NCBI GenBank assembly: GCA_020249465.1 | Contig: JADCFP010000016.1 | Span: 1-64,000, forward strand | Reading direction: 5' to 3' | Origin: Roseomonas sp. | GTDB lineage: Bacteria; Pseudomonadota; Alphaproteobacteria; Acetobacterales; Acetobacteraceae | DNA length: 64,000 nucleotides | Part shown: in pieces, positions 34,443-42,236 of the stretch | How positions within the stretch are numbered: the stretch's first letter is position 1 | How the letters are laid out: every line of letters begins with the position of its first letter | Position numbers and translations under genes: made by a program | The notes under the pieces: model-generated | The model's input: the letters and a program-made list of their open reading frames with translations, nothing else | The model's database searches: none | What the model was told of the DNA's origin: nothing

Positions 34443-35549
34443 ATGCTGCCCGAGCTCCATCTTGTTGCCGCCGCAAGGCCCAATTTGCCGAAACTTGCCG
34501 CGCTTTGGCATGCGCTGGCCGAGGGGCCGGAATTCTGCAAACCCGTGCTGGTCCATACCGGGCAGCATGAGGACCCGGCCATGTTCGGCGTGCATTTTGC
34601 CGATCTGGGTCTGCCCGCGCCGGATATCGCGCTTGGTATTTCAGGCGGCAGCCATGCGGTGCTGACGGGGCGTTCCATGATCGCCTGCGAAACTGTCTGG
34701 AAGGCGCGCCCCCCTGCCGCGGTGGTGGTGGCGGGCGATGTGGATGGCGCGCTGGCGGCGGCCCTTGCGGCACGGAAGCTCGGTATCCGGGTGATCCATC
34801 TGGAAGCCGGGCTGCGGTCTGGTGAGCGTGATATGCCGGAGGAAATCAATCGCCGCGCGATTGATGCAATCTCCGATTTCCTATGGGCACCGGATGAGGC
34901 GACAGCGGCGCGGCTCCGTCAGGAGGGCCATGCGGCGGCGGCAGTGCGCGCGGTGGGCAATGCCATGGTGGATACGCAGCTGCGCCATTTGGCGGCAGCA
35001 CGCGCGAAGCGCCTGCCGCGCGGGCTTTCGCGCGGGGGGTATGGGATGGTGACGCTGCATCGCGCCGCCAATGTGGACAAGCCAGAGCGGCTGATTGCGC
35101 TGCTGGATGGGCTAACGGCCGCTGCGCGGCATCTGCCGCTGGTTTGGCCCATTCATCCGCGCGCTGCGGCGCAGATGAAATCCTTTGGTTTCGTGCCGCC
35201 CACCGGGGTGCGCATCATGCCGCCGCTTGGCTATCTTGAATTCCTGGCATTGCTGTGCCGCGCGCGGCTAGTCGCGACCGATAGCGGCGGCGTGCAGGAA
35301 GAAGCGACGGCGCTTGGCCTGCCATGTCTTACGCTGCGCGGGGCGACCGAAAGGCCGATCACCATTTCTACCGGCATGAATAGGCTGACCTCGCCCGAGG
35401 AATTGCCGGAGCGTGTTGCCGAGATTTTGAAGACGGCGGCGCGGCCCATGCGCCCCATCCCGCTTTGGGATGGGCGGGCGGGCTTGCGCATGCGTGAGCA
35501 TTTGCAGGTTTTGCTGGAAGGCGAGGAATGCCGCGCGATGGTGGCTTGA
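34443..35549 (+). CDS. wecB: UDP-N-acetylglucosamine 2-epimerase (non-hydrolysing)
   Basis: A 368-residue UDP-GlcNAc 2-epimerase, which makes UDP-ManNAc. Family marks are VHTGQHEDPAMFG, GDVDGALAAALAA, HLEAGLRSGERDMPEEINRR, MVTLHRAANVDKPE and TDSGGVQEEATALGLPCLTLR. The ATG is two bases after the previous stop. The last 22 bases overlap the next glycosyltransferase. No UDP-ManNAc dehydrogenase is in the window, so ManNAc itself or a later 6-deoxy form may be used. Confidence 0.93.
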   Translation: MLPELHLVAAARPNLPKLAALWHALAEGPEFCKPVLVHTGQHEDPAMFGVHFADLGLPAPDIALGISGGSHAVLTGRSMIACETVWKARPPAAVVVAGDVDGALAAALAARKLGIRVIHLEAGLRSGERDMPEEINRRAIDAISDFLWAPDEATAARLRQEGHAAAAVRAVGNAMVDTQLRHLAAARAKRLPRGLSRGGYGMVTLHRAANVDKPERLIALLDGLTAAARHLPLVWPIHPRAAAQMKSFGFVPPTGVRIMPPLGYLEFLALLCRARLVATDSGGVQEEATALGLPCLTLRGATERPITISTGMNRLTSPEELPERVAEILKTAARPMRPIPLWDGRAGLRMREHLQVLLEGEECRAMVA

Positions 35550-36709
35550 CGCCGGTTTGGCTTTCGCCGCCGAAGGTTCTGTTGCTTTCCGCCGCGCATC
35601 CGCCCGCTGATATTCGTGTGGTGATGAAGGAAGGCGCCTGCCTGGCTGAAGCCGGCTATGCGGTCACGCATCTATGCCCTGCACCTGCTTCGGGCATGGC
35701 GCCCGTGATGGTGGCCGGCGTTTCGATCAGCACCTTCCCCACGCGGCGTGGCGCCTGGCGCCGGGTGTTTGGCATTCTGCGCTTGGCACTTCGCGCGGCG
35801 CGGCAGCGGGCGGAGGTGATTCATGCCTCGGAACCTGATGCCTGGGCGGCGGCGCTATTGGCGGGGTGGTGGACTGGTGCGCGCGTCATTTTGGATGTGC
35901 ATGAACATTACCCATCGCGCTTGGATGGCAGGGCGCCGGCCTTGTTGCGGCCAGCGTTGCGCCGCCTGCTGCATGGTGCCTGCTGGGTCATGGGGCGCGC
36001 AGCCGATGCGGTGGTGGTAGCGAAGGATGGCCTCGGCGCCCCCTTCGGCGGAGAAGGGCGCGTGGTGAAGGCGCGCAATTACGCGCTCGGTGACGTGTTG
36101 CCGCGCACCCATCTGCCCGGCCCTGTGACACTGGTGCATCTGGGGGCGCTCAGCCGCGCGCGTGGTGCGCTGCACATGCTGGAAGCGCTGGCGCTTTGCC
36201 CGCCTGAGACGCGGCTTTGCCTGATTGGCCGCTTCACGGATGACAGCGAGCCAGGCTTTTGGGCACGGGCCGAAGCGCTTAGCCTGACGGCCCGGATCAC
36301 GTCCTTGGGCTGGTTGCCGCATGAGGCTGCTTTGGCTGCCGCTGCGCGCTGCGACATTGCGCTCATCCTATTCCAGCCGGGGGCGGAAAATCACCGCCTG
36401 GCGCTGCCGCACAAGCTGTTCGATGCCATGCTGGCTGGCCTGCCGGTGATTGCGCCTTCAGGAGCCGAGGAAGTGGCCGCCGTGATCGAAGACGCTGCCT
36501 GCGGCGCCTTGGTGGATCCGGCCGATCCCGGCGCGATTGCCGCCGAGGTGGCGCGCATGGCGGACCCGGTGCGGCGCAGCGCCTTGGGTCAGGCGGGGCG
36601 ACGGGCCGCGCTCGCGCGGTTCTCCTGGGCGGGGGAGGCAGCGCGGCTGGTGGCGCTTTACGGTCGGCTGACGGGCTTCATGATGCGCCCCATGGCCGGG
36701 GTGAAGTGA
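35528..36709 (+). CDS. glycosyltransferase (GT4-like)
   Basis: A 393-residue GT-B protein, starting at an ATG inside the wecB gene (22-base overlap). Visible: VLLLSAAHPPADIRVVMKEG, VIHASEPDAWAAALLAG, DVHEHYPSRLDG, and a C-terminal HKLFDAMLAGLPVIAPSGAEE. The N-terminal 13 residues before PKVLLLS are unusual for the family, and a later alternative start is not obvious. The donor and linkage are unknown. Confidence 0.87.
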   Translation: MPRDGGLTPVWLSPPKVLLLSAAHPPADIRVVMKEGACLAEAGYAVTHLCPAPASGMAPVMVAGVSISTFPTRRGAWRRVFGILRLALRAARQRAEVIHASEPDAWAAALLAGWWTGARVILDVHEHYPSRLDGRAPALLRPALRRLLHGACWVMGRAADAVVVAKDGLGAPFGGEGRVVKARNYALGDVLPRTHLPGPVTLVHLGALSRARGALHMLEALALCPPETRLCLIGRFTDDSEPGFWARAEALSLTARITSLGWLPHEAALAAAARCDIALILFQPGAENHRLALPHKLFDAMLAGLPVIAPSGAEEVAAVIEDAACGALVDPADPGAIAAEVARMADPVRRSALGQAGRRAALARFSWAGEAARLVALYGRLTGFMMRPMAGVK

Positions 36710-36749
36710 AGCGATTCCAACGGGGGCAGTTCTGCGCTAGAAAGGGAGT

Positions 36750-38678
36750 GTGACCCGTCGCCCTTCTGATCGGATTCTGCTGAATCTGGCCCTTGATGGC
36801 CTGCTTGCGCTGCTGGCGCTGGTGCTGGCGGTTTGGGCCATTGCGCCGCGCCATTGGCCAAGCGGGGCCTGGTGGGTGGTGGCCGCACCCGGCGCAGTGC
36901 TGGCCTTGCTCGCAGCCGGGGCCGTGTTGCGGCTACCGCAGCAATATTGGCGCTTTGTGGGCTTACGCGATTTGCTCGCGGTGGCGGGCGCGGCTGTGGG
37001 TGGCGCGCTAATCTTTTGGCTGGGTGGGCAAATACTCGGCGGGTGGCAGCCGGCCAATGCGGCCTTTCCGCTGATCCATGCGCTGCTGCTGGGTGCGCTG
37101 CTGATCGGCGCACGGGTGCTGGCCCTGGTGCAGGCGACACGCCATGCGGGCGAAGCCGCTGCCGATGCGCAAGGCGTGCTGCTGGTGGGTGCCGCGGAAG
37201 GCACTGATCTTTTCATTCGCGCGCTCGAGCGGGATCGCCGCGCGCCGTATCGGGTGATTGGCATTCTTTCGCTCCGTGCGCGTCAGGCCGGGCGGCGCAT
37301 GCAGGGGCATTTGATCCTGGGCATTGTTGAAGAAGCGGATGCGGTGCTGGATCGGCTGCGTGCCGAAGGGCGGCTGCCAGGGCTGATTGTATTGTCTGGC
37401 CCCGATATTGAAGGCCCGGCGCTGGAGGCGCTGTTGGATGCCGCCGATCGGCATGGTGTGCCGCTCCGCCGCGCTCCCGCTCCTACCAGGCTAGATCCGG
37501 CGGGCAGTGAGGCGACGCGCCGCGTGGAATTGCGCCCGATTTCGATTGAGGATTTGCTCGATCGCCCGCAAGTGCCGTTGGACCGCGAAGGCATGGCGCG
37601 GCTGGTGCAAGGCAGGCGCGTGCTGGTGACCGGCGCGGGCGGCACGATTGGCGGTGAATTGGCGCGGCAGGTGGCAGCGCTCGGTCCCGCGATGCTGGTC
37701 TTGCTCGATCACGGCGAGTTTCTGCTCTACGAAATTGATCTGGAATTACGCGAAAAACACCCGGATGTACCGCGCCGCGCGGTGCTGGCCGATGTGCGTG
37801 ATGAGGCGCGCATTCGCCGATTGTTTGAAGATATCGAGCCCGAATTGGTCTTCCATGCCGCCGCGCTGAAGCATGTGCCGATGGTCGAAAATGATCCACT
37901 GGAAGGTGTACTGACCAATGCGTTTGGGACGCGCGTGGTGGCGGAGGCAGCGCGTTCGGTCGGCACCGCGGCTATGGTGTTCATTTCCACCGACAAGGCC
38001 GTGAACCCGACATCGGTGATGGGTGCATCCAAGCGCCTTGCTGAGATGTACTGCCAGGCGCTTGACCGCGAAGCACGCCATGGTCGGGCGGGGATGCGCT
38101 GTATCACGGTGCGGTTTGGCAATGTTTTGGGCTCGACCGGCAGTGTGGTGCCGCTATTTCGCCGACAATTGGAACGCGGTGGGCCTTTGACGGTGACGCA
38201 TCCCGATATGCGGCGCTATTTCATGACCGTGCGTGAAGCGGTTGGGCTTGTGTTGCAGGCGAGTGTGGTTGGCACGACCGATCCCGCCGATCAGCCACCG
38301 GAATTGGCCGAAGGCGGCATCTTCGTTTTGGATATGGGCCAGCCGGTGAAGATTGTGGATCTGGCGCGGCGCATGATCCGGCTGGCGGGGCTGCGCCCCG
38401 ATGAGGATGTGGAAATCCGCTTCACCGGGCTGCGCCCTGGTGAGCGGCTTTATGAAGAATTGTTCCACGGCCAGGAACCGCCGCGCCCAACCGCCTTTCC
38501 GGGGCTTTTGGTGGCGACACCTCGTACAGCGGATGCTGCCTTGGTCGGGCGTGCGATTGATGAAATGGCGGCGGCGGGGCGGGCAGGGAATGCGCGGCTT
38601 GCTTTGCAGCAATTGGCGCGTCTGGTGCCGGAATTCGCCCATGCGCCGGAAGGCACTGTGGCGGCGGGGCCTCGTTAA
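36750..38678 (+). CDS. CapD/WbpM-type nucleoside-diphosphate-sugar 4,6-dehydratase
   Basis: A 642-residue membrane-anchored dehydratase. Residues 1-110 hold about four membrane segments. A CoA-binding-like Rossmann segment comes next, then the catalytic SDR domain with GAGGTIGGELARQV, HAAALKHVPMVENDP and FISTDKAVNPTSVMGASKR (family Met/Lys variant of the Tyr-x3-Lys site). The GTG at 36750 has AAGGGAG upstream. It should convert UDP-GlcNAc to the 4-keto-6-deoxy sugar used by the aminotransferase at 31979. Last gene of the locus. Confidence 0.93.
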   Translation: MTRRPSDRILLNLALDGLLALLALVLAVWAIAPRHWPSGAWWVVAAPGAVLALLAAGAVLRLPQQYWRFVGLRDLLAVAGAAVGGALIFWLGGQILGGWQPANAAFPLIHALLLGALLIGARVLALVQATRHAGEAAADAQGVLLVGAAEGTDLFIRALERDRRAPYRVIGILSLRARQAGRRMQGHLILGIVEEADAVLDRLRAEGRLPGLIVLSGPDIEGPALEALLDAADRHGVPLRRAPAPTRLDPAGSEATRRVELRPISIEDLLDRPQVPLDREGMARLVQGRRVLVTGAGGTIGGELARQVAALGPAMLVLLDHGEFLLYEIDLELREKHPDVPRRAVLADVRDEARIRRLFEDIEPELVFHAAALKHVPMVENDPLEGVLTNAFGTRVVAEAARSVGTAAMVFISTDKAVNPTSVMGASKRLAEMYCQALDREARHGRAGMRCITVRFGNVLGSTGSVVPLFRRQLERGGPLTVTHPDMRRYFMTVREAVGLVLQASVVGTTDPADQPPELAEGGIFVLDMGQPVKIVDLARRMIRLAGLRPDEDVEIRFTGLRPGERLYEELFHGQEPPRPTAFPGLLVATPRTADAALVGRAIDEMAAAGRAGNARLALQQLARLVPEFAHAPEGTVAAGPR

Positions 38679-38691
38679 GGCGTTTTGAAGG

Positions 38692-39417
38692 TCAGAGGCT
38701 GAAAAGCCGCCCCGCGCCCTTGATCATGGCAGGATTACGCCCGGCCGCGCGTATGGCGCCCCAAAGCGCGACCGCAACAGAATCCAGAATGGGAATGCCG
38801 GTTTCGGCTTCGATCCCGACCGCGCCGGGCAGGCCGCGGAAATTGGTGCAATGGACCACGATGGCATCGGGCTTCGCAGCAGCGGCTTCGCGCACCAACC
38901 GATCCACCTTGCCAGCGCTGTGTTCGGCGAAGCTGTAATTGCCGGGATCTTCCAGATGCCGTTCCACCACGGTTTCAATGCCAAGACCTGCGAAGGTCTC
39001 CATAATCGCGGTCTGCACCGTGTTCAAATAGGGCGTCACCAACCCGATACGTTTTGCCCCAATCGCGGCCAAGGCATCGAATAGCGCGAGTGTCGCCGTG
39101 GTGCAGGGCAGCCCGGTTTCGCGCGTGATGGTGGCGCAAAGCGCGCGATCACTTTCCAGGCCAAGCCACGCGCCCGAAGTCCCATTCCAGCAAAGCGCAT
39201 GCACTTTTGCATCCGCGAGCAGCGCCGCCGCATCGGCCATCGGGCGCGGGTCAAACTGGCTGGTGGCATCCGCGCCGAGATTTATCGCCAATACGCGCAG
39301 GCGTTGGAAATGCGCCGTGATCCAGGGGGTTTGCGCCAATAGCGCGGCAGTCACCGGTTCCAACACGGTGTTGGAACTTGGCGTCATCATGCCAAGCCGA
39401 AGCGGCGCCTTTGTCAT
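38692..39417 (-). CDS. Asp/Glu racemase-superfamily protein, arylmalonate decarboxylase / maleate isomerase-like
   Basis: A 241-residue protein of the aspartate/glutamate racemase superfamily. The segment CWNGTSGAWLGLESDRALC, then ETGLPCTTATLALFDAL and RIGLVTPYLNTV are strongly like arylmalonate decarboxylase. The first catalytic position, Cys in racemases and maleate isomerase, is Gly here (G79 in NGTSG), while the second is Cys (C190 in VVHCTNFRG). This is the single-Cys pattern of AMDase. It starts four bases after the ABC permease, so it is part of the importer operon and probably acts on the imported acid. Confidence 0.82.
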   Translation of the reverse strand: MTKAPLRLGMMTPSSNTVLEPVTAALLAQTPWITAHFQRLRVLAINLGADATSQFDPRPMADAAALLADAKVHALCWNGTSGAWLGLESDRALCATITRETGLPCTTATLALFDALAAIGAKRIGLVTPYLNTVQTAIMETFAGLGIETVVERHLEDPGNYSFAEHSAGKVDRLVREAAAAKPDAIVVHCTNFRGLPGAVGIEAETGIPILDSVAVALWGAIRAAGRNPAMIKGAGRLFSL

Positions 39418-39421
39418 GTTT

Positions 39422-40255
39422 TCAGCCCCCGGCCGCGAGGCGCGGGTCCTGCTGGCCGCGCGTGGCCCAGCCGGTGGTGCGTTCCTCAATCGTTACCGCC
39501 ACCCAATACATCGCAACACCCATGACCCCGGTGATGATGAGGCCAGCGAAAACCAGTGGCACATCGAAGCGGGAGGATGCGACCAGCATCAAATGCCCAA
39601 TGCCTTCATTGGCGGCCACAGTTTCGCTGATGATGGAACCCACGAAAGCGACCGTGATCGCCACCTTCAATGACGCGAAGAAATACGGCATGGCGCGCGG
39701 TAGCCCGACCTTGCGGATGATATCCGTCTGGCTTGCGCCAAGCGCACGCAGCACATCGCGCAATTCGGGCTCAACGGTTGCGATGCCGGTCGCGACATTC
39801 ACCACAATCGGGAAGAAGGAAATCAGAAAGGCGGTCAGCACCGCAGGCCAGAAGCCAGCACCGAACCAGATCACCAAAATCGGCACCACGGCGACCTTTG
39901 GCACGGAATTGAAGGCGATCAGCAGCGGATAAAGCCCGCGATAGACCAGCACCGAAGACCCAATCACCACACCCAACAACAACCCAAAGACAATCGCCAT
40001 CGCAAAGCCAATCACGGTGGTGAGCAGCGTCGCCCAGGAATTGGCGAGCAAGGGCTGCCACCATTTCATCATGCTTGCCGCAATCGCAGAAGGTGCGGGC
40101 AGGATGAAGGGCTGGATATTGAAGGCCCAGACCGCAGCCTCCCAAATCAGGAACATGCCGGCGATCACCAGCCAGGGCAGCCAGGCTTCCAGCCGGCGTC
40201 GGCTGCGCGCGGCAGCGGCCAAGGCTTCCGGGCTGCGGAGCGCTTTACGAGGCAT
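39422..40255 (-). CDS. ABC transporter permease (NitT/TauT/SsuC type)
   Basis: A 277-residue BPD-type permease with six membrane segments. The EAA loop reads ELRDVLRALGASQTDIIRKVGLPRAMPY, followed by VGSIISETVAANEGIGHLM. The ATG at 40255 is used because the hydrophobic protein begins soon after; it overlaps the ATPase gene by 11 bases. It forms the inner-membrane channel of the importer with 40245-41054 and 41064-42086. Confidence 0.92.
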   Translation of the reverse strand: MPRKALRSPEALAAAARSRRRLEAWLPWLVIAGMFLIWEAAVWAFNIQPFILPAPSAIAASMMKWWQPLLANSWATLLTTVIGFAMAIVFGLLLGVVIGSSVLVYRGLYPLLIAFNSVPKVAVVPILVIWFGAGFWPAVLTAFLISFFPIVVNVATGIATVEPELRDVLRALGASQTDIIRKVGLPRAMPYFFASLKVAITVAFVGSIISETVAANEGIGHLMLVASSRFDVPLVFAGLIITGVMGVAMYWVAVTIEERTTGWATRGQQDPRLAAGG

Positions 40256-41054
40256 CGGCAATTTCCTCGGCATCGCGGGCATCGCTGATGCGGTCCCGCA
40301 ATTCATGCACCAAATCCTGGAATTCGGTGGTGTAGGTGGTCTCCATGGTCCGCTCTCGCGGGAAATCCACGCGGCGTTCGGCAATGATGCGCCCGGGGCG
40401 GGATGACATGACCAGCACGCGATCCGCGAGATAGGCCGCTTCGCGCAAATCATGCGTTACCAGAATGATGGTGGGCCGGCGCGCGAGCCAAAGCTTTTGC
40501 AAGACGGCCCAAAGGTCTTCGCGCGTGAAGATATCAAGCGCGCCGAAGGGCTCATCTAACATCAATAGGCGCGGCTGATGGATCAAAGCGCGGCAGAGCG
40601 AGGCGCGCTGCTGCATGCCACCCGAAAGCTGCCAGGGGAATTTCGCCTCAAACCCATCCAGGCCAACAAGGGCGAGCAATTCGCGCGCCTGCCGTTCATA
40701 CTCGGCCCGCTTGGCGCGCAACTGCCCGCGATGCGGCTGCACCACTTCCAGGGGTAGCATCACATTGTCGAGGATGTTTCTCCACGGCAGCAAGGTGGGG
40801 TTCTGGAAGGCCATGCCAGCGATGGAAAGCGGGCCATCCACTTCCCGGCCATCCACAAAAACCTGGCCTTCCGTTGGTGGCCAAAGCCCAGTCACCAGGC
40901 GCATCAGCGTGGATTTGCCGCAGCCCGATGGCCCGACCACGGCGACGAATTCGCCTTCTGCCACCGCAAGGCTGGTGCCTTTAAGCGCGAGCGTTCCCTC
41001 AACGCCGCCATAACGCATGGCGACATTGGAGATATCCACGAAAGCCTGCGCCAT
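40245..41054 (-). CDS. ABC transporter ATP-binding protein (NitT/TauT/SsuB type)
   Basis: A 269-residue ATPase. Walker A is GPSGCGKST, the Q-loop is AFQNPTLLPW, the signature is LSGGMQQRASLCRA, Walker B is LLMLDEPFGALD and the H-loop is VTHD. It powers import of the ligand bound by the receptor encoded nine bases upstream. Similar systems carry nitrate, taurine, sulfonates, pyrimidine precursors or aromatic acids. Confidence 0.95.
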   Translation of the reverse strand: MAQAFVDISNVAMRYGGVEGTLALKGTSLAVAEGEFVAVVGPSGCGKSTLMRLVTGLWPPTEGQVFVDGREVDGPLSIAGMAFQNPTLLPWRNILDNVMLPLEVVQPHRGQLRAKRAEYERQARELLALVGLDGFEAKFPWQLSGGMQQRASLCRALIHQPRLLMLDEPFGALDIFTREDLWAVLQKLWLARRPTIILVTHDLREAAYLADRVLVMSSRPGRIIAERRVDFPRERTMETTYTTEFQDLVHELRDRISDARDAEEIADAS

Positions 41055-41063
41055 AATGCGCGA

Positions 41064-42086
41064 TCAGACCGCGCGATCAGCGGCGGGGGGCAGGAAATCG
41101 GCCGTATAGATTTGCGCTGCCTGCACGCGGGGTTGCAGATTATAAGCTTCCTCCACCGCGCGAATGCCGGTTTGTAGCCGGCCCATATCCACGGATGAAA
41201 GCCCATTGGCGCGCACATTATCGGACATGATCACGCGCGCGACATTCATTTCGTGCCGCTCACGTTCCAGCGCCACATCGGTCAGCGGTTCCACACGGCG
41301 AAGGTTATCCAGCATCTCCTGCCCATTGCGAAGCGTATCGCGGAAGCCACGCATCAGCGCTGCCGTCGCACCACGCACCACCGCAGGGTTGCGTTCAATA
41401 AAGGCGCGCGTTGTCAGAATTGCGCCGCCATAAAGATTCAACCCGTGATCGTAATACATCATCACGCGCTGCGCCGGATGATCGAGGCCAATACCCTTCA
41501 ATGCCAAGGCCGATGTGGTGACAAAGCCCGTCACGCCATCGGCTTCGCGGCGCACCAGCATGGGCTCACGCAGAGCGGGAGACACTGACAGGAAGGTCAC
41601 CTTGCTCGCGTCAATGCCCGCCGATTTGGCGAAGGCCGGGAAAAGCTGACGCCCGGCATCGAAATCCGGCGCGGCCAGGCGCTTGCCTTCAAGGTCCTTC
41701 GGGGTGCGAATGGCGCTATCGGCGCGCACAATGGCGCAAAGCGGGCTGCGATCATGCAGCACCGCGACCGCGACTATGCCGCGATCCGGATTTTCGGCGA
41801 CGAATTTGATGGCCGGATTCAAATCCGCATAGCCCATATCATAAGAACCGCCAGCAAGTGCCACCGGCACGCCGCCCGAACCCTGGCCGCGGTCAATCTG
41901 CACATCAATGCCGGCATCGCGGAAATAACCCTTGTCACGCGCGAGCAATGCAAAGGCATTCGGTGCCTGGAAGGCCCAATCCAGCGTGAAACGCAGCCGC
42001 GCCGGCTGGGCGCGCGCGACCATCGGGGCCGCGAGGATTGCCGTACCGGCAATGAGCGCGCCGCGGCGCGAAATTCCATGAGCCAT
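41064..42086 (-). CDS. ABC transporter substrate-binding protein (NMT1/THI5-like)
   Basis: A 340-residue periplasmic receptor with a Tat-like leader (SRRGALIAGTAILAAPMVARAQ). The mature domain has the SsuA/THI5-like pattern: RFTLDWAFQAPNAFALLARDKGYFRDAGIDV, then ALAGGSYDMGYAD. It is first in the four-gene minus-strand operon that ends with the AMDase-like enzyme. AGGGAGA precedes the ATG. THI5-like receptors can bind pyrimidines or aromatic acids; the downstream enzyme suggests a malonate-type or other dicarboxylic acid. Confidence 0.92.
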   Translation of the reverse strand: MAHGISRRGALIAGTAILAAPMVARAQPARLRFTLDWAFQAPNAFALLARDKGYFRDAGIDVQIDRGQGSGGVPVALAGGSYDMGYADLNPAIKFVAENPDRGIVAVAVLHDRSPLCAIVRADSAIRTPKDLEGKRLAAPDFDAGRQLFPAFAKSAGIDASKVTFLSVSPALREPMLVRREADGVTGFVTTSALALKGIGLDHPAQRVMMYYDHGLNLYGGAILTTRAFIERNPAVVRGATAALMRGFRDTLRNGQEMLDNLRRVEPLTDVALERERHEMNVARVIMSDNVRANGLSSVDMGRLQTGIRAVEEAYNLQPRVQAAQIYTADFLPPAADRAV

Positions 42087-42139
42087 TGGTGATCTCCCTG
42101 TATTCCCGTGACCTGGGTTTTCTGCGCCCTTGGTCTGAT

Positions 42140-42158
42140 GCGGGCAAGGCTTACCCGC
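42140..42158. promoter_or_regulatory. strong dyad upstream of the ABC importer operon
   Basis: GCGGGCAAGGCTTACCCGC has nine-base arms with one G-T mismatch (a wobble pair in RNA) around a single centre base. It lies 54 bp before the importer's ATG and 78 bp after the uvrB stop. It could be the uvrB terminator (no T-run follows) or an operator for the importer. The rest of the 150-bp gap shows no gene. Confidence 0.35.
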
Positions 42159-42236
42159 TACAGGTGGGGGCTGGAAAGGCTGATTCGAACCGGTTTTGCC
42201 TGGAATGAGGGCTTGGCTGGCGTTTTATTGGGCAAA

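Noticed and set aside
42178-42200. T-arm-like GGTTCGAATC on the minus strand between uvrB and the ABC importer
   Set aside because: The flanks do not pair as a T-stem and no acceptor, D or anticodon arms can be built, so it is not a tRNA.
42087-42236. TPP riboswitch before the THI5/NMT1-like receptor
   Set aside because: No CTGAGA-type thi-box core was found in the 150-bp leader region.
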